This document shows, piece after piece, positions 30,514-39,900 of a stretch of 64,000 nucleotides of DNA. The stretch is from Blastobasis lacticolella (Eukaryota > Arthropoda > Insecta > Lepidoptera > Blastobasidae): assembly GCA_905147135.1 (NCBI GenBank), contig LR990056.1, positions 2,862,001 through 2,926,000 on the forward strand, written 5' to 3'. Position 1 is the first letter of the stretch, and each line of letters opens with the position of its first letter. Below the pieces are notes generated by a model. The model made no database searches, was not told the origin of the DNA, and worked only from the letters and a program-made list of their open reading frames with translations. The translations under genes and the position numbers were made by a program.

Positions 30514-33311
30514 TTGGAATCACCCTATCTGTATTCTGTTGAACTGGGAAATTATTGAAGTCACTCTGAAAATAAATAAATTACGAATTAGTTACCTATT
30601 TAAATAAATGCAGATGATGCATATTGAATGGCAGAAAGATAGTAATCAAGATATGAACTGTGTTTCCTATGCCTCGATGCCTTGCACAATTATGAGTTTT
30701 TGATATTTTCAACATTGAGTTTACCTATGACATGGAATCGTTTAAGAGGTATTTTTGAAGTGGTGTTGCTGATGTCCATAGGTTGACCACTTTCCACCAG
30801 CGGGCCCGCTTGCCTGTTTGTTAGCCGTACAACATGCCATGTACAAAAAGCCTACGGTATCTTCCGGTGTATGGCAGTGTAGAGAATATTACAACACCCA
30901 CCTTCTTAACGGGTGTCGTAAGTACAGAAGGCAGCACCAGCCGGGTAGGTTGCGGTAACATGTAACTGCTTTTGCTTAATCCTATTGTCAATCATTTTCA
31001 AAATTCAAATATTTAAAGGTGTTTGCCATTTATTATTCACCTACCTTTGACGAGGATCAGCAGCCTCTCATTACCTTTGTAATACTTTGCTCAACGTATT
31101 AAATTAATTTAAAACTACAGATCACTCTTCATCATTTTAACCTGCTTACCCTGAAGTCTACGACTGAAGAAACTAGGCCGGAACACTGGCATAGGCCTCG
31201 AATCACCCAACGATCTCCACAATGGCTGGTTCTGGTCCTTTACCAGGTGGACAATCTACCTTGCAGAAGGCCTACCCACGCTGCCAACCTTTGATTAAGT
31301 TCGGATTTCGGCCATTAACATCCACCTTTACAACATCGCCCAAATAATTTATATGGACTTTAAAAATGTATCTAAAAATTTACTTTACCGCAAAAAGAGA
31401 GTCAGCATTCCCGGCATGCAAGATCTAAAACAGATTAAGTTATTAAGTATGTAACTATCTAAATTTCAAAATCAGTATTACCTACCTACGCTACTGATTT
31501 GATCGTATTGGTTTCGTTCGAACCTGGTACCTCACACTTACGAGGCCACCCCTTAACCATTAGGCCACCGAGACGCTCTTTGTAGATCCACTATAACAGA
31601 TTATAATTTTCATAATTATCCCAGATGAGAATTTCGAAAACCTGAGGAGTCCGCCTGGGTGAGTACCACCGCCTTATCTATTTCTGCCGCCAAGCAACAA
31701 TGCTTGCGTTATTGTGTTTCGATTTCAAGGGTTAGGTAGCCAGCGTAATTACAGGCATGAGGCATATCATTTTAGTCCTCACAGTGACAACGCACCTGCG
31801 GTTCTGCATTTTTGTTATCTGCAACCTAAATGTGTGGATTGTAGATGTTATGGGCGACAGTTACCATTTACCATCAGGTGGGCTGTCAGCTCGTTTGTCA
31901 CTGAGTAGCATAAAAAAGAAAGAAAAAGAAGAGATGACCCAAAATCTCCTGCAGAGGCATCATAGTGTCAGGAGGCCTGATCTGAAATAGGGAACTAGCC
32001 AGGAGATTGATTGATTGATTGATCCCAGATGAGAATTTATGTTGATAAGAAATTAAGTATCTAAATTTACGAAGGAAGTTCGAACGTTTAGTGTTAGAAA
32101 TCGTATTTCAACCATTTAGCTTAAAGATTAAGGTACTTAAGTAAGTAGTTATTATTTGCCCTTTGTTCCCTTGGTCCCTTTCCCTTCAAGGGACCACCTG
32201 AACAAAATTGCACAATAAAATTATATAAATGAGTACCTAGGTCAGTACTTATGGAACGTTGGTGGCTGAGTGGTTAATAGGTTCGAATCCCATTGCGGCC
32301 ATGTACCAATGAATCTTTTCTGAGTTATGTACATTAGTTGAATGCTAACCGATGCTCCTACGGTGAGCGAAAACATCGTGATGAAACCGACATCGGCGAC
32401 TGGATGTGTAACCATGATCCAATCTGGTCAGGTTCCCCTGGTAGCAGGGTCATGGAGGTCAGATGGCAGTCGCTCCACTGTAATTACCTGACCTGCCAAA
32501 TCCTGGATCATGGTCACGGCGGACCCCATATCGTCATGTTCCCCTGGTAGTAGGGTCACGGAAGTCAGATGACAGTCTTCTGTAATGAGGAAGTTTCCTA
32601 ATCTTGATTTTGCCGTTCTTAATGACATAGTGTTATAATATCGGCAAAAAAACAGGCCAGTGAAAAACTTTTGAAATCCGTCCATGAATGCCTGAGTTAC
32701 AGAATATTTATTTGCCGCGCGGTCCTAACGAAATTATTCTTGAAATCGCAACTTTGAAGTCTCATAACTTTTTTGTTTTTGAGATATTTAAATAAAAATT
32801 TCACCGTTTTGTTTCATTTTACTCATATTTATATATCCAGTTGAAAAAAATATTTAGGAAACTTAAAAACTGATCTACCAAATCTTGGGTCAAGGTGGAC
32901 CCCGTGGCTTTCGAACGCGAGAGCACAACCGGGACGTTAACGCCAGGATGATGAGTACTTATGTATTTAATGTATAAAAAAAACAAACATATTGCAACCG
33001 TAGGTCACAATCTTTATATATATAATTCTTCTGTGAGTGTGTATGTCACTGAACTTCTCTCAAACGACTGGACCGATTTTGATGAAATTTTTTGTGTGTG
33101 TTCAAGGGGATCTGGGAATGGTTTAGATTCACAATTTTGTCAGAATGTTTTAGCTTATTAAAAAAAGTTTGAAATTTTCAAATTAAAGACGTGTAGACAG
33201 GACAACGTCTGTCGGGTCCGCTAGTATTTAATAAAAAAAAGAGAGTAATAAGATTCTTACGTAAAAGACGACCACCATAATGAAAACTGCCTTTGCAATA
33301 GTTGAAGACAT
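30514..33311 (-). CDS. Secretory leader and second exon of an unresolved gene; possible alternative 5' end of the Kunitz gene
   Basis: Exon 1, 33261-33311, encodes MSSTIAKAVFIMVVVFY and ends TAC|gtaaga (phase 0). Exon 2, 30514-30565, follows ttattttcag, encodes SDFNNFPVQQNTDRVIP and ends CCAA|gtatgt (phase 1). A TATA box and initiator precede exon 1. The next exon is not certain. An acceptor at about 30438 (ggtacag) would end the protein after four more codons, just before an AATAAA. Alternatively the phase-1 donor matches the phase of the Kunitz exon at 21972, as does the 19-nt exon that normally precedes it. The same strand, order and phase make alternative promoters or a decayed Kunitz paralogue plausible. 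Exon 2 is kept in copy B (62905-62956). Confidence 0.5.
31190..31300 (-). mobile_element. RTE 3' remnant
   Basis: The plus strand reads TGGCATAGGCCTCGAATCAC, GATCTCCACAATGGCTGG and GAAGGCCTACCCACGCTGCC, a diverged reverse complement of the RTE 3' end. It lies in the intron between the leader exon and exon 2 of the unresolved gene. The copy B partner is at 63573-63675. Confidence 0.6.
31497..31595 (-). mobile_element. SINE family 1, head fragment
   Basis: TTCGTTCGAACCTGGTACCTC (B box in reverse) and CTTAACCATTAGGCCACCGA (A box in reverse) identify a tRNA-like head. The copy A/B comparison ends just beyond it because the window stops. Confidence 0.65.
31614..32250. other. Inter-copy segment, left part
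   Basis: Sequence with no counterpart visible in the window. A LINE-end motif lies at about 31845-31905 (TTATGGGCGACAGTTACCAT, CATCAGGTGGGCTGTCAGC). Frames at 31714-31908 and 31757-31990 run through it and are not credible genes. Confidence 0.45.
32254..32580 (+). mobile_element. SINE family 1 with shortened head and repeated tail
   Basis: GGTGGCTGAGTGGTTAATAG is followed at once by GTTCGAATCCC, so about 25 bases between A and B boxes are missing. The body ends GATCATGGTCACGGCGGACC at about 32525. A second partial body (TTCCCCTGGTAGTAGGGTCA) then follows, so the tail is partly duplicated. Confidence 0.7.
32868..32955 (+). mobile_element. SINE family 1, 3' fragment
   Basis: CTGATCTACCAAATCTTGGG, AAGGTGGACCCCGTGG, GAGCACAACCGGGACGTTAA and CGCCAGGATGATGAG match the 3' third of the family. 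Confidence 0.65.
33011..33224 (+). mobile_element. Non-autonomous Helitron
   Basis: Starts TCTTTATATATATAATTC after an A and ends GGGTCCGCTAG before a T, the A|T insertion site and CTAG end expected of Helitrons. A small hairpin (GACAG...CTGTC) lies about ten bases before the end. No Rep/helicase frame is present. Confidence 0.7.
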
Positions 33312-33367
33312 TTTCAGACTTTCGAAAGTGCAGATTAGGTAGATATGTATTCTTCGTAGAAGGCTTC

Positions 33368-33400
33368 TGATAAAAGTTTGAAAATTGTTGCCTTTATATA
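33368..33400 (-). promoter_or_regulatory. TATA/initiator core promoter of the unresolved secretory gene
   Basis: The minus strand reads TATATAAAGG at 33400-33391 and TCAGA with its A at 33368, 32 bases downstream. ATG 33311 lies 57 bases beyond. The geometry matches the Kunitz promoter at 22931-22960. Confidence 0.65.
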
Positions 33401-33401
33401 C

Positions 33402-34097
33402 AAAACTATGCGAATAGGCACTTAGGTGTATACTTGAAAACCTAAGTACTTTAGCTATTTATTTACATAATCTAACAATAGATACGTGTAAAGGAACAAT
33501 TGTAAGTAGGAAGTTGTATCACTCAGGCAAGTGCATTTTTAAAAGAAGAAACAATGTCTTTGTTACGATTTTTTGTACAATAAACTATTAAATAAATAAT
33601 AAGGAACCTACCGTAGCTATTTCAGAGTTCCGTATTTGAAAAGGGAAAACGTTTTAACTAAATCCTACTTTTTAACTTCACTGTTGTTATGGTTAGTCCA
33701 GCCAGATTCAAGGTACCCATATTATGATTATCATACCCATACCAATTTGTTCAAGCATATTTATTTATTTTTTATATTCATATTACAGGCTCTAGTCACC
33801 TGCTAGCCTTTGGAAAGAGGTCTCTCGAGCAGCCTTAAAGCGAAGAATTGTCGTTGCTGAATCGGATGCGAGAGCCGGCTGACGACGCGATGAAGAGGAC
33901 TGGGCGAAGTAGAGGATGTTGACCTCTAAGATGATGGTGACCTAATAATTTAGGCTTGTACTAGGAGATTTTCAATGATAGATACTGTCAAATAGACTGT
34001 CAATACAACATCCCATGGAAAATATATTTTACCATCAGCCCAACACTCTACAAGCTAGCTCGAGAGAGCTTTATGAAATGAAATGAATGAAATAAAT
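33402..34097. other. Upstream region of the unresolved gene
   Basis: AT-rich, no gene recognised. A LINE-like patch at about 33830-33930 has no long frame. AAATAAATAAATAA at 34094-34108 is the tail of the neighbouring SINE. Confidence 0.4.
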
Positions 34098-34330
34098 AAA
34101 TAAATAATCGTGGACAAATCCACACAGCGCCATCTAGCCCCAAAGTAAGCAAAGCTTGTGTTATGGGCGCTAGATAAGTGATAAACTACTTATATACTTT
34201 TGAATACATACTTATTATACATAGATCACCCAGACCCGCAACAAAAATAAAAATTCATCATTTAAATTTCTGCCCGGCCGGGAATCGAACCAGTGGCATG
34301 TTGACCACTGAACCACACAGGTCGTCAAAA
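34098..34330 (-). mobile_element. SINE family 2, full length
   Basis: On the minus strand the tRNA-like head reads GACGACCTGTGTGGTTCAG (A box) and GGTTCGATTCCCGGCCGGGC (B box). The body is the same as 23440-23578 (GGGGCTAGATGGCGCTGTGTG) and ends in an (ATTT)n tail. Because the body continues past the head, this is not a tRNA gene. Confidence 0.8.
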
Positions 34331-34411
34331 TGAATGAAATGAAAATACATTTACTGTCCTTATAATTCTACCTATTACGTGTAGATACCTATGGCTTACA
34401 ATAATGCTAAG

Positions 34412-34616
34412 TCTATATATAGTATAAAACAAAGTCGCTTCCCGTCGTCTGTTTCTATGAATCTATGTATGAATTATGTACGCTTAGATCTTTTGAATTA
34501 CGCAACGGGTTTTCACCGATAGATAGTGAGTTAAGGGAAAGGTTTATTAGATAGAAGAAATAGGTAAGTAGGGGTAAAGTAGGTGAACGCGAACGAAGTC
34601 GCGGCGGGTCCACTGG
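34412..34616 (+). mobile_element. Non-autonomous Helitron
   Basis: Starts TCTATATATAGTATAAAAC and ends GAAGTCGCGGCGGGTCCACTGG before a T (CTGG fits the CTRR rule). The interior has the GTACGCTTAGATCTTTTGAA block typical of insect non-autonomous Helitrons. Its 3' end is multiplied in the adjoining tandem repeat. Confidence 0.6.
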
Positions 34617-34804
34617 TATCTAATAATTTACTCGTGGCTTGTTTCAATAGGTAAAGTAGGTGAACGCGAATGAAGTCGCGGCGGGTCCACTGGTACCTAA
34701 TAATTTACTCATGGCTTGTTTCAATAGGTAAAGTAGGTGAACGCGAATGAAGTCGCGGCGGGTCCACTGGTATCTAATAATTTACTCATGGCTGGCTTCA
34801 ATAG
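34574..34804 (+). repeat. 77-bp tandem repeat, three units
   Basis: Units start at 34574, 34651 and 34728 with GTAAAGTAGGTGAACGCGAA. Each holds the Helitron 3' end (AAGTCGCGGCGGGTCCACTGG) followed by CTAATAATTTACTC and GGCTTG/GGCTGGC. Units differ at a few bases only. Confidence 0.88.
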
Positions 34805-35383
34805 GAAAAGACAAAAACCAAGGGTGGACAACGATAGTGATGGCCTTGAGGAAGGCGTCAGTGTCTTTTCTTCAGCATTTCCTGTATTGGCGGCATGTTA
34901 GTTCCTTTTTACGCCACATTTATCATTATCTTTGTCGCACTTTATAGTATTGTCTTTTTTATTGAAATACAATACAATACAAAACTCTTCATTTGCACAC
35001 CAACGAACACAAGTACATAAATACTATTGAATGCTTTATTTATTTAAATTTAATAAAAAATTAAATAAAAAGAAGAACAAACACATTACAATGACAGAAA
35101 GAACTATAGAAGTAGGTAGTTATCTACTTAATTGTGTCCTTTTTCTTTACATAATAATATGTCTGCATAGTTACCATTGTTTACCTAAGTAGAGTCATTG
35201 CACCTGTTACTATATCAAACATTACTTCCATACAAATGTAGTACCTAAACAACGGGTTCAAGTATTAGATACATACACGTTAAAATCACATGTTTAATCC
35301 AAAAAACTTTAGCGTTCTAACTCCCCTAGAGCATGTTGTAGAGTAGAGTAAAATGTCTTCAGCAATTACAAAAGTCATTTCCA
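34805..35383. other. Inter-copy AT-rich stretch
   Basis: Nothing recognisable. ATACAATACAATACAAAACTC at 34967 and AAATAAAAAATTAAATAAAA near 35050 look like retroelement tails. Confidence 0.35.
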
Positions 35384-35545
35384 TTTTTTTTTTTTTTTTA
35401 TACGACTGACAAACAGGCAAGCGGGGATGGAAAATGGTCACCGCTGGCTATGGACATCAGCAACACAAGGGGCGCTACCAATGCGTTGTCAGCCTCTGAG
35501 GAGACCTCTAATATACCTCATGAACGATCCCATGTCATAGTCCAA
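35384..35545 (-). mobile_element. LINE C-terminal fragment with T run
   Basis: A T run at about 35385-35399 is followed by GACTGACAAACAGGCAAGCGG, GAAAATGGTCACCGCTGGC and CTCATGAACGATCCCATGTC. This is the same LINE end found at 23187 and 60215 in the minus orientation. Confidence 0.6.
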
Positions 35546-35621
35546 AGAAAACACTATACAAGCAATACAAAGACTGGTGTTACTAGCAACGAAAGATAAT
35601 ATATAAAAATAATCATCTTGG

Positions 35622-35928
35622 CGTTAATGTCCCGGTTGTGCTCTCTCACACGAAGACCCGGGGTCCGCCTTAACAAGGGGCCAGGGGCAGATCAGATTAT
35701 CACAGTGGAGCGACTGCCATCTGAGCTCCGAAGCCCAGATGGAACATATCCAGACTGGATCAAGGTTACATATTCAGTCGCCTGAATGTGCAGATTTCAT
35801 CACGATGTTTACAATCACCGTAAGAGCATTGGTTAGCATTTTACTAGTGGCCGTCGCAATGGAATTCGAACCCGGTAACTTTTGCTTACAAGTCGGATAC
35901 CTTAACCACTCGGCCACCAACGCCCCTT
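35622..35928 (-). mobile_element. SINE family 1, full length, at the copy B border
   Basis: Runs from CTTGGCGTTAATGTCCCGG (3' end in reverse) to GCCACCAACGCCCCTT (5' head in reverse). The window's first base falls inside the matching copy A element. It is therefore the last feature in which the left edge of the duplication can be tested. A family-1 SINE also lies at the other visible edge (31497/63890), so SINE-SINE recombination is possible but unproven. Confidence 0.85.
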
Positions 35929-36982
35929 ATATATTCTTATATGGCCTTATAGGCCAAAATATTTCACATGGGAAATGTTCCACAAAAACCTATTTCGATT
36001 TCGGGAGCTGATTCTTTTAAAAATAAATTATAGGATCGAGTTATACTTTAACGATTTCGTCTAAAACTAGTCCTCAGTGGTTGGAGAGATTCGAAATAAT
36101 TATATTAGTAATTATTTTGTTAGTTAATACTCATAGAAAAGGACACATTTGACTATGCTAACGCCCGCGTGATTGCCGCCGAAGATCTCCCTCCTTTTCT
36201 CTCCTTTCCCATAGATACCAACGCCATCTATGTGCAGAAGCGTGGTATCACTCACGATTTAAATGTGTTTATAGATTATTTAAGAGTTCTAAAATTACCT
36301 AGTTTTAATGCGAAAATATTTATGGGTTTTTCGATATTAAAAGAAATCATGTTAATAATGTCTATGGCTGTACGGATATAATCTGTGATCACAAAGCATA
36401 GTGCAACAGAAGGTAGCATGACGGCGGTAACTAGGATTGGTAGGGCAAAATAGGCAAGAGCGTGTCGAATGTACGAACGGCTGGGTTCCGTAGTTGTTTG
36501 TCATTATTCATAATTTAGAGAGGACTGGTTCATGCTGTATTTAAACATATTTTAGGAAGAATATGCCGTATTCAAACATATTTTAGGATGGTAAATGAAT
36601 CTAATTTCGTTGTTATTCAAAAGGTACCGATTAAGGGAATGTCTGGTTATCAAAATAAGTACGGGTTATGGAGCTGGATTATTATTGCTCCCTGTGTAGG
36701 GCTATTTGACAGTGGTGATTTCCCGTTTCTCTTCTGCCTATAACTCCACACCTTATGGATTTTACATTGGTGGGGTGGACGCATGTTTCTCGGTTTTATG
36801 TTGAATCTTTAACGGGTGTATAGATGAATAGACAAACTTGTTAACAGGTTGTGAACTCGCGTTTCTTATACAAGTTTATGCATTTATTGGGGCTCAAAGA
36901 TACCCGCAGGGCTCATAGATAATTAAAGTAGGTACGTTACGTTTTTATCTAGTGTACTAATGTAACTATTTTAACATTGCAG
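35929..36982. other. 5' flank or intron of the DM9 gene, copy B
   Basis: Equivalent of 235-1272. A short palindromic TATATGGCCTTATAGGCC at about 35938 replaces CAAAATA of copy A. No FAMeT exon is present here or between the copies. Confidence 0.5.
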
Positions 36983-39900
36983 TGTCACCTGTGATTGAAA
37001 GACCGAGAAAAGTCCCAACTATATCTGGTGGTGAACCTCGTTGGGAACAGGGTACAGACCAACTACCAAATAATGCCGTTATAGGAGGTTTTGAGAATGA
37101 AGTTCTCTACGTTATCAGATCTTTTCACAATGGATCACTCACACCGGGCAAGTTTGTACCCTCTGAGGGGCTGGGGTACATAGCGTGGGGTGGTAGTGCC
37201 GAAGATAAAGAAGATCTTGATGTAAGTTACAAAATGCCACCACTATAACCATACACTCATACATTTTTAAGACCTGAGCTATGTGCCATAAAAAAGTGTC
37301 CAATAACAATAATCACCATTAATATGTCTTTAATATGTAATAAAAGTACAAGATAACTGAATTACATGTTTATTGGAGCTAAGGAGCATAACAAGTGACT
37401 TATTGTCCAACTACCTACATTATATCATCTTATTCTAAAATAAGGTAAACAAGCAGATACTACCCTCACTTGCATACATAACATACCTCCCCTTTTAAGC
37501 TAGACAAATCTAGCATTTAAAGGTTAATTATATAATTAAGAAAGATAACAAAGATTATTATTATTTCTAAACCCAACACCTATTTAATCTAAATTTAGTC
37601 TAGAATCATTCTTTTACTGATGACTCTGCTGAAGATGATGGTCTCCGATAAGGTGATCTCGAATGTACATTTAATCTATTTTTGATCTTCCCAACACCCT
37701 CCAAATGTACATCCGCTGACTGTGGGATTCCCAAAAACTCAGCCCATTTCTCTGAACTCGGGATCTCAATAATATTTTCGCCAGTTTCGGCTTCTGCCTC
37801 ATCAGAAATTTGCGAGTCTCCCGTTGCCTCTTCTGGGGTTTCAACATTTGTTTCCTCTACTTCACCTCCTTCCCCTCCTTGTCCATTTTGGCGGTGAGTT
37901 GAGTTTCCCTAGTGGAGCGATAGATGTCGCTAAACCATCATTATTCTCAGTCATCTTAATCATCTGGTCAATATGTCTATTAATAACCCATCCATCATTG
38001 GTTTCGACCTTATAATGAGATGGTCCATCTTTCTCTAATACCCTTCCCGGTAACCACCTCGGGCCTTCACTATAATTTCTGTACATCACCCGATAACCAA
38101 CTCGTGCTTCTCTTTGTTTTCTATTAGTATTGTTAACTAACTGCTGTTCTATTTTTTTCTTTTGTTTATTGTCAGGGTGGACTGTATCCAACAATGTGCG
38201 CAAGCGTCTATTCATCAGTAGTTCTGCGGGGCTCTTGTTTGTGCCAGCGCAAGGGGTAACCCGAAGTCCAAGTAACATGTTAGGTATCTTGATGTCCCAT
38301 GACAAGTCATTCATTGTGCGAAGCTTCTCTTTAACGGTCTGTACCATCCTTTCAGCTAAACCATTCGTCGCTGGATGATACGGGGCAGTCGTTGCATGTC
38401 TAATGTTGTTGGCATTTAAAAAGTCTCTCATTTCCTGAGAAACAAAAGCTGTTCCATTATCAGATACAACAGTCTCACATAAACCATGTGTAGCGAATAG
38501 CATTCTCAAATGCCGAATAACTGTTGTTGAGGTTGTGTTGCTTATCAGGAACACTTCTGGCCAGCGAGAAAAAGCATCTAATACAATTAAAAAGGTTTTA
38601 TTTTGAAATGGACCCGCAAAATCAACATGGATGCTTGACCATGGACTGCTTGGTGATATCCATTCGTAACTTGTCCTGGTAGGCATGTGTCTATTCTCCA
38701 AACATTTAGTACAATTCGCCACCAGTTTCTCGACATCGTTGTTTAATTGTGGCCACCAAACATAGCTTCTCGCCAATGCTTTCGTTTGGACCATTCTATT
38801 GTGGGTCTTGTGCATCACTTTCAAAACAGCTGCCTGCAACGAAGTTGGAATTACGACACGACATCCCAGCAATAAACACCCATCCTGCAAGGATAATTGA
38901 GATCGTTGTAACCAATAAGTGCGCAGACCCTCTTCCGTAATCTTAGCGGGCCATCCCCGCAGGACATAATTCACCACTCGTGATAAATACTTGTCTTTGG
39001 CAGTCTCTGCTGCTATGTGTTCTTCGTTATATGGAAAATCAGCCGGTGTTTCCGCCATGAGCAACACGTCACACATCTGTGGTTCATCTTGATCTGGCAC
39101 CAGTTGTGGCCAGCGACTCAAACTGTCTGCGTTTCCAATTTGTGGGCCTGGTTTATATACTATCCTGTAATTGTGTGATGTCAGGACTAAGGCAATTCTA
39201 GTTAGACGAGGGGAAAGCATATTAGACATCGGCTTACAAGGATCGAAGATGCCTAAAAGGGGCTTGTGATCTGTCACAATTGTAAAAGACCTCCCCATCA
39301 AATAATTGTGAAATTTTTGGATCCCGAACATGATAGCAGCAGCCTCTTTATCCAGCTGTGAATATCTTCGTTCGTGTGTATGTAAAGTTCTGGAACCCAT
39401 TGCAATAGGTCTCTCTTTGCCGTCCTTCATGACGTGCGCTAGTACCGCGCCGACACCATACTCTGAGCTGTCACATGTTAAAGTAAGTGGTTTCTCTAAA
39501 TTATAATGTACAAGTGTCATATCATATGTTAGCTCGTGCTTTGCCGACTCGAAAGCCTTTTGCTCCTTATCTGTCCATCGCCAAGCTTGTGCCTTATCTA
39601 GCAATCTGTGCAATGGTTCTAAAATAGTAGCTTTCCGTGGTATAAACCTTTCATAAAAGTTGTAAAGTCCTAGGAAAGCCTGTAATTCTTGTTTGTTATT
39701 CGGCTTCGGCGTCATTTTGATTGATTCGACCTTCTTTGAAGAAGGATGAATACCCTCCGAGTCAATGACAAACCCTAGGAACTCCACTTTCTCTTTCGCC
39801 CATTTGCATTTGCTTTTATTTAGACGTAAACCTGCTGCTTCGATACGCTGAAGAACTGCATCTAAGCGATACTGCATTTCTACTACGGTGCGACCGCTCA

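Larger units (their letters stand above)
1..31613. other. Segmental duplicate, copy A
   Basis: This block matches 35695-64000 in the same orientation and gene order. Base 1 aligns with 35695 and about 31613 with 64000, so both ends of the homology may lie outside the window. The offset falls from 35694 at the left to about 32390 at the right because copy A holds more inserted DNA overall. Large copy-A-only segments are about 1615-2647, 7211-7472, 8615-8789, 8816-9475, 11009-12925, 17577-18714, 19283-19660, 23441-23578, 23650-27800, 28155-28536 and 29580-29770. Between these, alignment is nearly base for base. A true tandem duplication and two uncollapsed haplotypes fit equally well. Confidence 0.93.

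Noticed and set aside
34274..34325. tRNA gene on the minus strand
   Set aside because: A and B boxes are present but the sequence continues into a SINE body and (ATTT)n tail, and the cloverleaf is not complete.
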